From positions 887,501-951,500 of the forward strand of contig JARHVA010002005.1 of NCBI GenBank assembly GCA_037957365.1: a stretch of DNA of 64,000 bases, given 5' to 3'. This DNA comes from Torreya grandis. Lineage: Eukaryota; Streptophyta; Pinopsida; Cupressales; Taxaceae. Under the pieces are notes generated by a model. It had not been told where the DNA came from. It ran no database searches and worked only from the letters and a program-made list of their open reading frames with translations. Positions 21,994 to 36,072 of the stretch are shown here, in pieces. A program made the position numbers and the translations under genes. Each line of letters begins with the position of its first letter. The stretch's first letter is position 1.

Positions 21994-23368
21994 TGATTTT
22001 CTCCTCATCCTTAGCTTTCGAACGATTCAAACAGTTAGTCAATTGGAACTATGGTGCAAAACTTATGGCTCCTAGAAGTTCCATCATCAATTAGGGTGGA
22101 ACTGTCACCCGAATTGTCACCTAAATTGTTGCCTAGATCATTCCTCCCTCCTTGAAAAGAAATGGTCCCCATTAAATCAATGTTCCCCATCAACTGTGGT
22201 AGTTGTTTCTTGATTTTATTCTCTATGAGCCATTCACCTTGATGGCTAAGCTAGCCCCTTTTGACCACACGATAAAGTAGAATAGAGCTTCCTCTTGTTG
22301 TCTTCATCTAGGTATCTACAATTTGATCCTCTTCCACTGGAGAAAAACTCTGTGGATCAAGCTCATCAATGTCTAGTTGTTTTGCTACAACTAAAGTGTC
22401 TAATAGAGATGGATGATATGGTTTGAGGAGCTCCACATTGAATATTGGATGCAGACCACGGTAGGCTGGTAAGTTCAACTCAAAAAAAAATTCTCCAACT
22501 CTTTTGGTGATGGTGTAGGGACCATATCATAGAGGCCAAATCTTTCTGTGTGGGACTAAAAGTCATTCCTTCTGAAGCCACAACCAAACCTTGCCACCCA
22601 TAGAAAATTGGTGTGCGATCCTATGTTTGTCATGGCCTTACTAATACTTCTTATTCATCTTTTCTAGGATGTCATGAACTTGTTTTTGGATGTGTTACAT
22701 TTATTCAATAAACTTTGTTACTTTTGATGCCTCAGATCTTCCATGAGGTGTGTATTTCATGGTGGAAAATGGAATAGTTATATCAATTGGTGCCATGGGT
22801 TGGAACCCAAAACATACTTGGAATGCACTGTGCTTGGTTGAGTTGTGTAGTGCCCAACTGTATCCATATTATATGAAAAGAAGTCCCTCATCCCATGTGC
22901 ATAGATGTTTGGAGTGATACATCTAAATCATGTGAACAATTAAGCAATTTACCACCTCTATTTGACCATAAGTCTATGGACGGAAGGTTTTGGAATTTAT
23001 AAACATTGATTTTGCCTTCGAATGTAGGAATATCAAAATTTACTTGAACCTTGAAGGGTGTTGGGGCACTTAAAGGACGTTCCCTGGATGAGGAGCCAGG
23101 AAGTGGAGCCGTAGAGCTAGGATTTCCCATTAGCACTGTTTGAGGAATTTGGGCAAATTATTATAGCATTTATGCTTATTACCATTGGAGGGATTCATTC
23201 ACCATTTCCTTGAAAGGATTCAATGTCTCAGTGTCGTCTACCATTTGAATTCATTTGGAGCAAACAGGTGGAAAATTTGGAAGCTCTATTATTTCCCACC
23301 CAAGCTTCTTGTAGCCTGACCTCGTCCTCAGGATCATAAACTCTCAAGACAAATAGATTTGATACCAT
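21994..23368 (-). pseudogene. Array internal domain 2
   Basis: Same order as domain 1. The gag piece lies at 22888-23136 (MLMGNPSSTAPLPGSSSRER then FKVQVNFDIPTFEGKIN). The junction is at about 23005. The PBS complement reads ATTTGATACCA (two changes). The integrase part is broken by stops. Confidence 0.9.
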
Positions 23369-23759
23369 TGATCCAAAAATTATAAGTTCTAGTTGATAAA
23401 TATCTCAATAGCATAGAAATAACATAGTAATAATGAATTCTCTTAGAAGAGATATAGTATTACTCAAGATCGCAATACAAATATATGCTTATCTCTGGGA
23501 AGAGATGTCTATCTTCACATTTCAAGTTAACTCTTCCTTTATACATATTTTGAAAGCATGGGGAGGATGTGGAAGGTGACCAATCTAGAGGGAGATTAAG
23601 TGGTTTGACTTCCAAGATTTAAAACAATACAAAATTTGAAGAATTACTATTTTTAGAAACTTACTATTTTTAGACTACACTACTAAAATTGAAATTTTGG
23701 GCACTTCTATTGCATTTTCAGGGGTCAAACCTAATTGATTGGAGATAAATTCCATTTCA
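23369..23759 (-). repeat. Array LTR 3
   Basis: 391 bp, TGATCC...CCATTTCA on the plus strand. TATA complement near 23541. Confidence 0.93.
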
Positions 23760-25133
23760 TGATGTTCTCCTCATTCTTAGCTTTTCAACAATTCAAATGG
23801 TGAGTCAATTAGAGCTACGGTGCAAAAGTTATGGCTCCCAAAAGTTCTGTCATCAATTGGGGTGAAACTATCACCCAAATTGTCACCTAATTTGTTGCCC
23901 AGATCATTCCTTCCTCCTTGAAAAAAAATGGTCCCCATTGCATCAATATTCCCCATCAGGTGTGGTAGTTTTTTCTTGATTTGATTCTCTGTGAGCCACT
24001 CACCTTGATGGCTAAGCTGGCCCTTTTTGACCACTCGATAAAGTGGAATAGAGCATCCTCTTATTGTCTTCATCCAGGTATCCACAATCTGATCCTCTTC
24101 CACCAAAGTAAAACTCTATGGGTCAAGCTCATCAATGTCTAGTTATTTGCTATAATTGAATTGCCTAATAGAGGTGGATTATATGGTTTGAGGAGCTCCA
24201 CATTGAATAATACATGCAAACGAAGGTAGGCTGGTAGGTTCAACTCAAAATTATTTTCTCCAACTCTTCTGGTGATGGTGTAGGAACCATAACGTAGAGG
24301 ATAAATCTTTTTTTGTGGGCCTGCAAGTTGTTCCTTATAAACCTAAAACTAAACCTTGTCACCCATAGCAAATTGGTGTGTAATCCTATGTTTTTCATGG
24401 CATTGCTTATACTTATGATTCATCTTCTCCAGGATATCATGAACTTGTTGTTGGATGTGTTACATTTGTTCAATAAAATTTGTTTCTTTTACTACCTCAA
24501 ATCTTTTATGAGGTGTGTATTCCATGGTTGAAAATGGAACAGCTATATCAATTGGTGCCATGAGTTGAAACCCAAAACATACTTAGAATGGACTATGCTT
24601 GGTCGAGCAATGCAGTGCTTGATTGTATCCATGTTGTATGAAAATAAGTCCCTCATCCCATGTGCATGGATGTTTGGAGTGATGCATCTAAATCATGTGA
24701 AAAATCAAGCAATTTACCACCTCTGTTTGACCATTAGTTTGTGGATAGAAGGCTGTGGACTTCATCAACATTGATTTTGCCTTCAAATGTAGAAATATCA
24801 AAATTTACCTAAACCTTGAAGGTTTTTAGGGCACTGAAAGGACATTCCCTAGAAGAGGAGCCACAAAGTGAAGCCACAAAGCCAAGATTTCCCATCCAAA
24901 GTGTTTACAAAATTTGGGCAAATTATTATAGCATCTGCAATTGTTACCATTGGAGGGCTTCATTCACCATTTCCTTGAAAGGATCTAATGTCTCGGTGTC
25001 ATCTACCATTTGAAGTTGTTTGAAGCAGATAGGTGGAAAATTTGGAAGCTCTATTATTTCCCACCCAAGCTTCTTATAGCCTAACCTCATCCTCAAGATC
25101 ATACACTCTCAAGACAAACTGCTATGATACCAC
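23760..25133 (-). pseudogene. Array internal domain 3
   Basis: Retains a 109-codon open chromodomain tail at 23777-24106: EEDQIVDTWMKTIRGCSIPL, KKGQLSHQGEWLTENQIKKK, then an acidic GDNLGD tail and CTVALIDSPFELLKS before the stop. The C-terminal integrase segment upstream has several stops. PBS complement TATGATACCA at about 25124. Confidence 0.9.
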
Positions 25134-25525
25134 TGATCCAAAACTCAGATGTTCTGGTTGATAAATATCTCAATATCATAGAAATAAAATAGTAACAATG
25201 AATTCTCTAAGAAGAGATGTAGCATTACTCAAGATCATAATACAAATATATGCTTATCTCTAGGAAGATATGTCTATCTTCACATTTTGAGTTATCTCTT
25301 CATTTATACACATTTTGAAATCATGTGGAGGATGTGGAAGGTCACAAATCTTGAGGGAGATTAAGTGGTTTAACTTCCAAGATTTAAAACAATACAAAAT
25401 TTGAATAATTACTATTTTTAAAAACTTACTATTTTTAGACTGCACTACTAAAATTTAAATTTGAGGCACTTATATTGGGATTTTTAGGGGTCAAAATTTA
25501 TTTAGTATAGATCAATTCCATTTCT
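25134..25525 (-). repeat. Array LTR 4
   Basis: 392 bp. The minus-strand start is degraded (AGAAATGG instead of TGAAATGG). Confidence 0.92.
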
Positions 25526-26900
25526 TGATGTTCTCCTCATTCTTAGCTTTCCAATAGTTTAAACGACGAGTCAATTGAAGCTACGGTGCAAAAGTTATGA
25601 CTCCTGGAAGTTCAGTCATCAATTGGGGTGGAACTGTCACCCGAATTGTCACCTAAATTATATCCCAGATCATTCCTCCCTCCTTAAAAATCAATGGTCC
25701 CTATTGCATCAATGTTCCCCATCAAGTGTCGTAGTTTTTTCTTGATTTGATTCTCTGTGAGCCATTCACCTTGATGGCTAAGCTGGCCCCTTTTGACCAC
25801 TTGATAAATAAGAATAGAGCGTCCTCTTGTTGTCTTCATCCAGGTATCCACAATCTGATCCTGTTCCATAAAATAAAAAATCGGTGGATCGAGCTCATCA
25901 ATGTCTAGTTGTTCTACTACAACTACAGTGTCCAATAGAGGTGGATGATATGGTTTCAGGAGCTCCACATTGAATATTGGATGTAGACCAAGGTAGGCTA
26001 GTAGGTTCAACTCAAAATAATTTTCTCCAACTCTTTTGGTGATGGTGTAGGGACCATATCTTAGAGGACAAATCTTTCTATGTGGGCCTACAAGTCATTC
26101 CTCTTGAATTTGTAACCAAACCTTGTCACCCATAGCAAATTGGTGTGCAATCATGTGTTTGTCATGGCATTGCTTATACTTTTGATTCATCTTCTCCAAG
26201 ATGTCATGAACTTATTACTGGATGTGTTACATTTGTTTAATAAACTTTGTTGCTTTTTTTGCCTCAAATCTTCCATGAGGTGTGTATTCCATGGTGTAAA
26301 ATGGAATAGCTATATCAATTGGTGCCATGGGTTGGAACACAAAACATACTTAGAATGGATTGTGCTTGGTTGAGTTGTGTAGCACCCAATTGTGTCCATG
26401 TTATATGAAAAGAAGTCCCTCATCCCATGTGTGTGGATGTTTAGAGTGATACATCTAAATCATGCAAACTATTAAGCAGTTTACCACCTCTATTTGACCA
26501 TCAATATATGGATGGAAGGCTGTGGACTTCACCAACATTGATTTTGCATTTAAATGTAGGAATATCAAAATTGTCCTAAACCTTGAAGGGTGTTGGGACA
26601 TTGAAAGGACGTTCCCTAGATGAGGAGCTAGTAAGTGGAGCCACAGAGCAAAAATTTCCCATCGAAAGTGTTTACAAAATTTGGGAAAATTGTTGTAGCA
26701 TCTACACTTATTGCCATTAGAGGGCTTCATTCACCATTTCCTTGAAAGGATCAGTTTTCTCGGTGTCATCTACCATTTGAAGTCATTTGGAGCAAATAGG
26801 TAGAAAATTTGGAAGCTCTATTGTTTCCCACCCAAGCTTCTTATAGCCTGACCTCGTACTTGGGATGATACACTCTCAAGACAAACCACTCTGATACCAA
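25526..26900 (-). pseudogene. Array internal domain 4
   Basis: The open piece at 25684-26010 (108 codons) joins the integrase end (AYLGLHPIFNVELLKPYHPP), linker (DIDELDPP) and chromodomain (EQDQIVDTWMKTTRGRS..., QGEWLTENQIKKKLRHL). This gives a clear reading of how the integrase tail and chromodomain abut. The piece at 26455-26730 covers the gag-integrase junction with a frame change between the two parts. Confidence 0.9.
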
Positions 26901-27288
26901 TGATCCAAAACTTAGAAGTTCTAGTTGATAAATATCTTAGTAATATAGAAATAACATAGTAACAATGAATTCTCTGAGAAGAGATGTAGTATTACTCAAG
27001 ATCGCAATACAAATATATGGTTATCTCTGGAAAGAGATGTGTATCTTCACATTTCAAGGTATATTCATTTATACACATTTTAAAAGCATGGAGAGGATGT
27101 GGAAGGTCACCGGTCTCAAGCGAGATTAAGCGGTTTGACTTCCAAGATTTAAAACAATACAGAATTTAAAGAATTAGTCTTTTTAGAAACTTACTATTTT
27201 TAGACTGCACTACTAAAATTGAAATTTGATGCACTTCCATTGGGTTTTAGGGGGCCAAAATCAATGAGTAAATATCAATGCCACTTCA
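26901..27288 (-). repeat. Array LTR 5
   Basis: 388 bp. Plus-strand end CCACTTCA (one change). TATA complement near 27070. Confidence 0.92.
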
Positions 27289-28647
27289 TGATATTCTCCT
27301 CATTCTTACCTTTCCAATGGTTCAAACGGTGAGTCAATTGGAGCTACGGTGCAAAAGTTATGGCTCCCGAAAGTTTCATCATCAATTGGGGTGGAACTGT
27401 CACCCGAGTTGTCACCTAAATTGTTGTCTGGATCATTCCTCCCTCCTTTAAAAGTAATGGTCCCCATTACATTAATGTTCTCCATCAGGTGTTGTAGTTG
27501 TTTCTTTATTTGATTCTCTTTGAGCCACTCACCTTGATGGCTAAGATGGCCCCTTTTAACCAATCGAGAAAGTGGAATAGAACATCCTCTTGTTATCTTC
27601 ATTCAGGTATCCACAATCGGATCCTCTTCCACTGGAGCAAAAATCTATGGATCAAGATCATCAATGTCTAGTTGTTCTGCTACAACTAATGTGTCTAATA
27701 GAGGTGGATGATATGGTTTGAGGAGCTCCACATTGAATATTGGATGCAGACGAAGGTAGGCTGGTAGGTTCAACTCAAAAGCATTTTCTCCAACTCTTCT
27801 AGTGATGGTGTAGGGAACATATCAAAGAGGCCAAATATTTTTATGTGGGCCTACAAGTCATTCCTTCTGAAGCCACAACCAAATCTTGTCACCCAAATCA
27901 AATTGGTGTGCAATCCTATGTTTGTCATGGCATTGCTTATACTTCTGATTCATCTTCTCTAAGATGACATGAACTTTTTGCTAGATGTGTTACATTTGTT
28001 CAATAATTTTTTTTGCTTTTTCTGGCTCAGATCTTCCATGAGGTGTGTATTCCACGGTGGAAAATGGAATAGCTATATCAATTGGTGCCATGGGTTGGAA
28101 CCCAAAACATACATGGAATGGACTCTACTTGGTCGAGTTGTGCAACACCCGATTGTAATCCATGTTGTATGAAAATAAGTCCCTCATCCCATGTGCATGG
28201 ATGTTTGGAGTGATACATCTAAATCATGTGAATAATAAAGTAGTTTACCACCTCTATTTGACCATCAATCTATGGATGGAAGGATATGGACTTCACCAGC
28301 ATTGATTTTGCCTTCAAATGTAGGAATATCAAAATTTACCTGAACCTTGAAGGGTGTTGGGGCATTGAAAGGAGCTAAGAAGTGGAGAAGCAGAGCCAAG
28401 ATTTTCCATCTGCGCTTGTTGCAAAATTTAGGAAAATTGTTGTAGCATCTACGCTTGACTCTATTGGAGGGTTTCATTCACCATTTCCTTGAAAAGATTG
28501 GATGTCTCGGTGTTGTCCACCATATTAAGTCATTTGGATCAAACAAGTGGAAAATTTGGAAGCTCTATTGTTTCCCACCCAAACTTCTTGTAGCTTGACC
28601 CCATCCTCGTTATCATACACTCTCAAGACAAACTAATCTGATACCAT
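27289..28647 (-). pseudogene. Array internal domain 5
   Basis: Chromodomain tail open at 27306-27602. The gag piece at 28265-28477 carries a private deletion of about 17 bp near 28373 that removes the SSRERPFS part of the Ser-rich linker present in other units. Confidence 0.9.
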
Positions 28648-29037
28648 TGATCCAAAACTTAGAAGTTTTGGTTGATAAATATCTCAATAGCATAGAAATA
28701 ACACAGTAACAATGAATTCTCTAAGAAGAGATGTAGTATTACTCAAGATTGCAATACAAATATATGATTATCTTTGGAAAGAGATGTCTATCTTCACATT
28801 TCAAGTTACCTCTTAATTTATATACATTTTGAAAGCATGGGGAGGATGTGTAAGGTCACCAATCTCAAGGTAAATTAAGTGGCTGACTTCCAATATTTAA
28901 AACAATACAAAATTCAAAGAATTACTATTTTTAAAAACTTACTATTTGTAGACTACACTACTAAAAATGAAATATGGGGTGCTTCCATTGGGTTTTTATG
29001 GTTTAAACTTCATTTAGTAGAGCTCAATTCAATTTCA
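28648..29037 (-). repeat. Array LTR 6
   Basis: 390 bp. Sequence after the TATA region carries private changes (AGGTAAATTAAGTGGCTGAC). Confidence 0.92.
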
Positions 29038-30412
29038 TAATTCTCTCCTTATTCTTAGCTTTCCAATAGTTCAAACGGTGAGTCAATTGGAGGTACGAGT
29101 CAAAAGTTATGGCTCCCAGAAGTTCTATCATCAATTGGGGTGGAACTATCACCCAAATTGTCACCTAAATTGTTGCCCGGATCATTCCTCCCTCCTTTAA
29201 AAGCAATGGTCCCCATTGCATCAATGTTCCTCATTAGGTGTGGTAGTTTTTTCTTGATTTGATTCTCTATAATCCACTCACCTTGATGGCTAAGCTGGCC
29301 CCTTTTGACCACTTGATAAAGTGGAATAGAGCATCCTCTTATTGTCTTCATCCAGGTATCCAAAATCTAATCCTCTTCCACTAGAGCAAAACTCTGTGGA
29401 TCAAACTCATCAATGTCTAGTTGTTCTACTACAACTAAAGTGTCTAATAGAGCTAGATGATATGGTTTGAGGAGCTCTGCATTGAATATTGGATGCAGGC
29501 CAAGGTAGGGTAGTAGGTTCAACTCAAAAGCATTTTCTCCAACTCTTCTGGTGATGGTGTAGGTACCATATCACAGAGGCTGAATCTTTCTATGTGGTCA
29601 TGCAAGTCATTCCTTATGAAGCCATAACAAAACCTTCTCACCCATAGCAAATTGGTGGGTAATCTTGTGTTTGTCATGGCATTGTTTATACTTCTAATTC
29701 ATCTTCTCCAAGATGTCATGAACTTGTTGCTAGATGTGTTACATTTGTTCAATAAACTTTGTTTCTTTTGCTACCTCAAATCTTCCATGAGGTGTGTATT
29801 CCAAGGTGGAAAATGAAATAGCTATATCAATTAGTGCCATGGATTGGAACCCAAGACATAATTGGAATGGAATGTGCTTGGTTGAGCTGTGTAGTGTTCG
29901 ATTGTATCCATGTTGTATGAAAATAAGTCCCTCGTCCCAAGTGCGTGGATGTTTGGAGTGATACATCCAAATCATGTAAACAATCAAGTGGTTTACCACC
30001 TTTATTTAACCATCAGTCTGTGGATGGAAGGCTATGGAATTAATCATCATTGATTTTTCCTTCAAATGTAGGAATATCAAAATTTACCTAAACCTTGAAG
30101 GGTGTTGAGGCACTGAAGGGATGTTCCCTAGATGAGGAGCCAAGAAGTAGAGCCTCGAAGCCAAGATTTCCCATTGAAAGTGTTTGCAAAATTTGGAAAA
30201 AATATTATAGCATCTATGATTGTTGCTATTAGAGGGCTTCATTCACCATTTCCTTGAAAGGATCAGATGTCTTAGTTTCATCCACCATATTAAGTCATTT
30301 GGAGCAAACAGGTGGAAATTTTGGAAGCTCTATTGTTTCCCACCCAAACTTCTTGTAGCTTGACCTCATCCTCAGGATCATACACTCTCAATACAAACTA
30401 CTCTGATACCAC
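29038..30412 (-). pseudogene. Array internal domain 6
   Basis: Chromodomain tail at 29100-29363 and integrase C-terminal piece at 29739-29999 (MYHSKHPRTWDEGLIFIQHG, SSTKHIPFQLCLGFQ). The stretch between them has stops near 29610-29640. Confidence 0.9.
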
Positions 30413-30802
30413 TGATCTAAAAATTAGAAGTTCTAGTTGATAAATATCTCAATAGCATAGAAATAACATAGTAATAATGAATTCTCTGAGAAGAGATGTA
30501 GTATAACTCAAGATCGCAATACAAATATATGATTATCTCTGAAAAGAGATGTTTATCTTCACATTTCAGGTTACCTTTTCATTTATATACATTTTGAAAG
30601 CATGGAGAGGATGTGGAGGGTCACCAATCTTGAGGGAGATTAAGTGGTTGACTTTCAATATTAAAAACAATATAGAATTTGAAGAATTACTATTTTTAAA
30701 AACTTACAATTTTTAGAGTGCACTACTAAATTTGGAATATGGGGTACTTCCATTGAGTTTTCAAGGTTCAAACTTCATTGAGTAGAGCTAAATTCTATTT
30801 CA
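30413..30802 (-). repeat. Array LTR 7
   Basis: 390 bp. Plus-strand end CTATTTCA. Shares private-looking changes with LTR 6 (GTGGTTGACTTTCAATATT versus GTGGCTGACTTCCAATATT), so units 6 and 7 may be close relatives. Confidence 0.92.
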
Positions 30803-32177
30803 TTATTTTCTCCTCATTATTAGCTTTCCAATAGTTCAAACGGTGACTCAATTGGAGCTACGGTGCAAAAGTTATGGCTCCCAGAAGTTCTATCATCAAT
30901 TGGGGTGGAACTGTCACCCGAATTGTCACCTAAATTGTTGCCTGGATCATTCCTCCCTCCTTGAAAATAATTGATCCCCATTGCATCAATTTTCCACATT
31001 AGGTGTGGTAGTTGTTTTTTTATTTGATTCTTTATGAGCCACTCACCTTGATGGCTAAGCTACCCCCTTTTAACCACTCGATAAAGTAGAATAGAGTATC
31101 CTCTTGTTGTCTTCATCTAGGTATCCACAATCTGATCCTCTTCCACTGGAGTAAAACTCTGTGAATCAAGCTCATCAATGTCTAGTTGTTCTACTAGAAC
31201 TAAAGTGTCTAATAGATTTGGATGATATGGTTTGAGGAGCTCCACATTGAATATTGGATGCAGACCAAGGTAGGCTAGTATGTTCAACTCAAAAGTATTT
31301 TCTCCAACTCTTCTGGTGATGGTGTAGGGACCATATCGTAGAGGCTAAATCTTTCTGTGTGGTCCTACAATTCATTCCTTTTGAAGCCATAACCAAACCT
31401 TTTCACCCATAGGAAATTGGTGGGTAATCCTATCTTTGTCATGGCATTTCTTATACTTGTAATTCATCTTCTCCAGGATGTCATTAACTTGTTGCTGGAT
31501 GTGTTACATTTTCTCAATAAACTTTGTTTCTTTTGCTACCTCAGATCTTCCATGAGGTGTGTATGCCATGGTGGAAAATGAAATAGCTATATCAATTAAT
31601 GCCATGGGTTAGAACCCAGAACATACATGGAATGGAATGTGCTTGGTAGAGCTATGTAGTTCCCAATTATATCCATGTTGTATGAAAAGAAGTCCCTCAT
31701 CCCATGTGCATGGATGTTTAGAGTGATACATAAAAATCATGTGAACAATCAAGTGGTTTACCACCTCTATTTGACCATCAGTCTATGGATGGAAGGCTGT
31801 GGACTTCATTAGCATTGATTTTGGCTTCAAATGTAGGAATATCAAAATTTACCTGAACCTTAAAGGGTGTTGGGGCACTAAAAAGATGTTCCCTGGATGA
31901 GGAGGCAAGAACTAGAACTTCAGAGCCAAGATTTCCCATCGAAAGTGTTTGAAAAATTTGGGATAATTATTATAGCATCTGCTCTTGTTGTCATTAGAGG
32001 GCTTCATTCACCATTTCCTTGAAAGGATCATATGTCTCAGTGTCGTCTGCCATTTGAGGTCATTTGAAGCAAATAGGTAGAAAATTTGGAAGCTCTATTG
32101 TTTCCCACCCAAGATTCTTGTAGCTTAACCTCATCCTTGGGATCATACTCTCTCAAGAGAAACCACTCTGATACCAC
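30803..32177 (-). pseudogene. Array internal domain 7
   Basis: Standard order; no open piece longer than about 60 codons survives. The PBS complement GCTCTGATACCA-like site at about 32166-32176 is well preserved. Confidence 0.88.
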
Positions 32178-32567
32178 TGATCTAAAACTTAGAAGTTCTA
32201 ATTGATAAATATCTCAATAGCATAGAAATAACATATTAACAATGAATTCTCTGAGAAGAGATGTAGTATTACTTAAGATCACAATACAAATATATGCTTA
32301 TCTCTGGGAGAGATGTCTATCTTCACATTCTAGGTTACCTCTTCATTTATACACATTTTGAAATTATGGGGAGGATATGAAAGGTCACCAATCTCAAGGG
32401 AGATTAATTGGTTCGACTTTCAATATTTAAAACAATACAAAATTCAAAGAATTACTATTTTTAGAAACTTACTATTTTTAGACTACAATACTAAAATTGA
32501 AATTTGAGGCACTTCCATTGGGTTTTTAGGGGTCAAATTTCATTGAGAAAACTTCAATGCCATTTAA
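32178..32567 (-). repeat. Array LTR 8
   Basis: 390 bp. Plus-strand end changed to CATTTAAA, so the minus-strand TG start is lost. Confidence 0.92.
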
Positions 32568-33919
32568 AAATGTTCTCCTCATTCTTAGCTTTCCAATGGT
32601 TCAAACGATAAGTCAATTGGAGCTACGGTGCAAAAGTTATGGCTCCCTGCAATTCCATCATCAATTGGGGTGGAACTGTCACCCAAATTGTCACCTAAAC
32701 TATTGCCTAGATCATTCCTCCATCCTTGAAAATAAATGGTCCTCATTACATCTATGTTCCCCATCAAGTGTGGTAGTTGTTTTTTGATTTGATTCTTTGT
32801 GATCCACTCACCTTGATGGCTAATCTGGCCCCTTTTGACCACACAATAAAGCAAAATAGAGCATCCTCTTATTCGGTTCATTTAGGTATCCATAATCTGA
32901 TCATCTTCCATTGGAGTAAAACTCTATGGATCAAGCTCATCAATGTCTAGTTTTTCTGCTACAACTGAAGTGTCTAATAGAGGTGGATGATATGGTTTGA
33001 GGAGCTCCACATTGAATATTAGATACAGACCAATGTAGGTTAGTAGATTCAACTCAAAAGCATTTTTTCCAACTCTTCTTGTGATGGTGTAGGAACCATA
33101 TCGCAGAGGTCAAATTATTTTGTGTGGGCCTGGAAGTCATTCCTTCTGAAGCCACAACCAAACCTTGTCACCCATAGAAAATTGGTTTATAGTCTTGTGT
33201 TTGTCATGGCATTGCTTATACTTCTAATTCATCTTCTCCAGGATGTCATGAACTTGTTTCTAGATGTGTAACATTTATTCAATAAACTTTGTTACTTTTG
33301 CTTCCCTAGATTTACCATGAGGTGTGTATTCCATGGTGAAAAATGGAACAACTATATCAATTGGTGCCATGGGTTGGAACCTAAAATATACTTGGAATGG
33401 ACTGTGCTTGGTTGAGCTGTGCAGCACCCAATTGTATCCATGTTATATGAAAATAAGTCCTTCATCCCATGTGCATGGATGTTCAGAGTGATACATATGA
33501 ATCATGTGAACAATCAAGTAGTTTACCACCTCTATTTGACCATCAGTATGTGGATGGAAGGCTGTGGACTTCATAAACAGGATTTTACCTTCAAATGTAT
33601 GAATATCAAATTTTACCTAAACCTTGAAGGGTGTTGGGGCACTGAAAGGATGTTCCCTAGATGAGGAGCCAGGAAGTGGAGCCATGGAGCCAGGATTTCC
33701 CATTAGAAGTTTTTGCAAAATTTGGGAAAATTATTGTAACATCTACGCTTGTTGCCGTCAGAGGGCTTCATTCAACATTTCCTTGAAAGGATCAGATGTC
33801 TCGGTGTTTTCCACCATTTGAAGTCATTTGAAAGCTCTATTGTTTCCCACCCAAGCTTCTTGTAGCCTAACCTCATCCTCAAGATCATACACTCTCAAGA
33901 CAAACCAATTTGATACCAC
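32568..33919 (-). pseudogene. Array internal domain 8
   Basis: Chromodomain tail open at 32585-32881. A private deletion of about 24 bp in the leader near 33830 removes the segment between the gag start and CCAAATTTTCC, accounting for the shorter period (1,742 bp). Confidence 0.9.
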
Positions 33920-34300
33920 TGAACCAAAACATAGAATTTATGGTTGATAAATATCTCAATAGCATAAAATTAACATGGTAACAATGTATTCTCTTAGAAG
34001 AGATGTAGTATTACTCAATATCGCAATACAAATATATGCTTATCTCTGGGAAGAGATGTCTATCTTCACATTTCAGGTTACCTCTTCATTTATCAATATT
34101 TTCAAATCATGGGGAGGATGTGTAAGGTCGCCAATCTTGAATGGTTTGACTTATAAGATTTAAAACAATACAGAATTCAAAGAATTATTATTTTTAGAAA
34201 CTTAATGTTTTTAGACTACACTACTAAAATTGAAATTTGGGGCACTTCCATTGGGTTTTCAAGGGTCAAACTTCATTGAGCAAAGCTCAATACCATTTCA
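33920..34300 (-). repeat. Array LTR 9
   Basis: 381 bp, with a private deletion of about 10 bp near 34141 in the GGGAGATTAAG region. Plus-strand start TGAACC (one change). Confidence 0.92.
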
Positions 34301-35675
34301 TGATGTTCTTCTCATTCTTAGCTTTCCAACTGTTCAAACGGCGAGTCAATTGGAGCTACGGTGCAAAAGTTATCACTCTTGAAAGTTTTGTCATCAATTG
34401 GGGTGGAACTATCACCCGAATTGTCACCTAAATTATTGCCTGAATCATTCTTCCCTCCTTGAAAATCAATGGTCCCCATTGCATCATTGTTCCCCATCAA
34501 GTGTAGTAGTAGTTTCTTGATTTGATTCTCTATGAGCCACTCACCTTGATGGCTAAGCTGGCCCCTTTTGACCACTTTATAAAGTGGAATAGAGTGTCCT
34601 CTTGTTGTCTTCATCTAGGTATCCACAATCTGATCATCTTCCACTGGATCAAAACTCTGTGGATCAACCTCATTAATGTCTAGTTATTCTACTACAACTA
34701 AAGTTTCCAATAGAGGTGGATGATATGGTTTGAGGAGCATGACATTGAATATTGGATGCAGACTAAGGTAGGCTAGTAGGTTCAACTCAAAATCATTTTA
34801 TCCAACTCTTCTGGTGATGGTGGAGGGACCATATCACAGAGGCCAAATATTTCTATGTGGGCCTATAAGTCATTCCTTCCAAAGTCACAATTAAACCTTG
34901 TCACCCACAAAAAATTGGTGTGCAATCTTGTGTTTGTCATGGTTTTGCTTATACTTCTGATTCATCTTCTCTAAGATGTCATGAACTTGTTGCTAGATGT
35001 GTTACATTTGTTCAATAAACTTTTTTGCTTTGGTTGGCTCAGATCTTCCATGAAGTGTGTATTCCATGGTGGAAAATGGAACAACTATATTAATTGGTGC
35101 CATGGGTTAGAACCCAAAACATACTTAGAATGGACTATGCTTGGTTGAGCTATGCAGTGCCCAATTATATTCATGTTGTATGAAAAGAAGTCCCTCATCT
35201 CATGTGCGTGGATGGTTGGAGTGATACATCTAAATCATCTGAACAATCAAGTAGTTTACCACCTCTGTTTGACCATCGTTTTATGGATGGAAGCCTATGG
35301 ACTTCATCAACATTGATTTTTCCTTCAAATGTAGGAATATCAAAATTTACCTAAACCTTTAAGGGTGTTGGGACACTAAAAGGATGTTCCCTAGATATGG
35401 AGCTAGGAAGTGGAGCCACAGATCTAGGATTTCCCATCAGAAGTGTTTATAAATTTTATGCAAATTGTTATAGCATCTACACTTGTTGTCATTGGAGGGC
35501 TTGATAAACCATTTCTTTGAAAGTATCTGATGTCTCGTTTTCATCTTCCATTTTATGTCATTTAGAGCAAATAGGTGCAAAATTTGGAAGCTCTATTGTT
35601 TCCCACCCAAGCTTCTTGTAGCCTAACCTCATCCTCGAGATCATACACTCTAAAGACAAACTGCTCTGATACCAC
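34301..35675 (-). pseudogene. Array internal domain 9
   Basis: Chromodomain tail open at 34318-34614 (98 codons, QGEWLIENQIKKLLLHLMGN). The rest is stop-ridden. The gag start region near 35550 is more changed than in other units. Confidence 0.9.
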
Positions 35676-36072
35676 TGATCTAAAACTCAAAAGTTTTTGT
35701 TGATAAATATCTCAATAGCATAGAAACAACATATTAAAAATGAATTCTCTGAGAAGAGATGTAGTATTACTCAAGATTGGAATACAAATATATGCTTATC
35801 TCTGGGAACAAATGTCTATCTTCACATTTCAGGTTACCTCTTTATTTATACACATTTTTAAATCATGGAGAGGATGTGTAAGGTCACTAATATCGAGGAA
35901 GATTAAATGGTTTAACTTCTAAGATTTAAAACAATACAAAATTTGAAGAATTACTATTTTTAGAAACTTATTATTTTTAGACTGCACTACTAAAATTGAA
36001 ATTTTGGGCACTTCTAAACTTACTACATTTTTGGGGACCAAAATTCTATGATCATATCTCAATACCATTTCA
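35676..36072 (-). repeat. Array LTR 10
   Basis: 397 bp, the longest copy, with local insertions near 36015-36050 (CTAAACTTACTACATTTTTGGGG). Confidence 0.92.
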
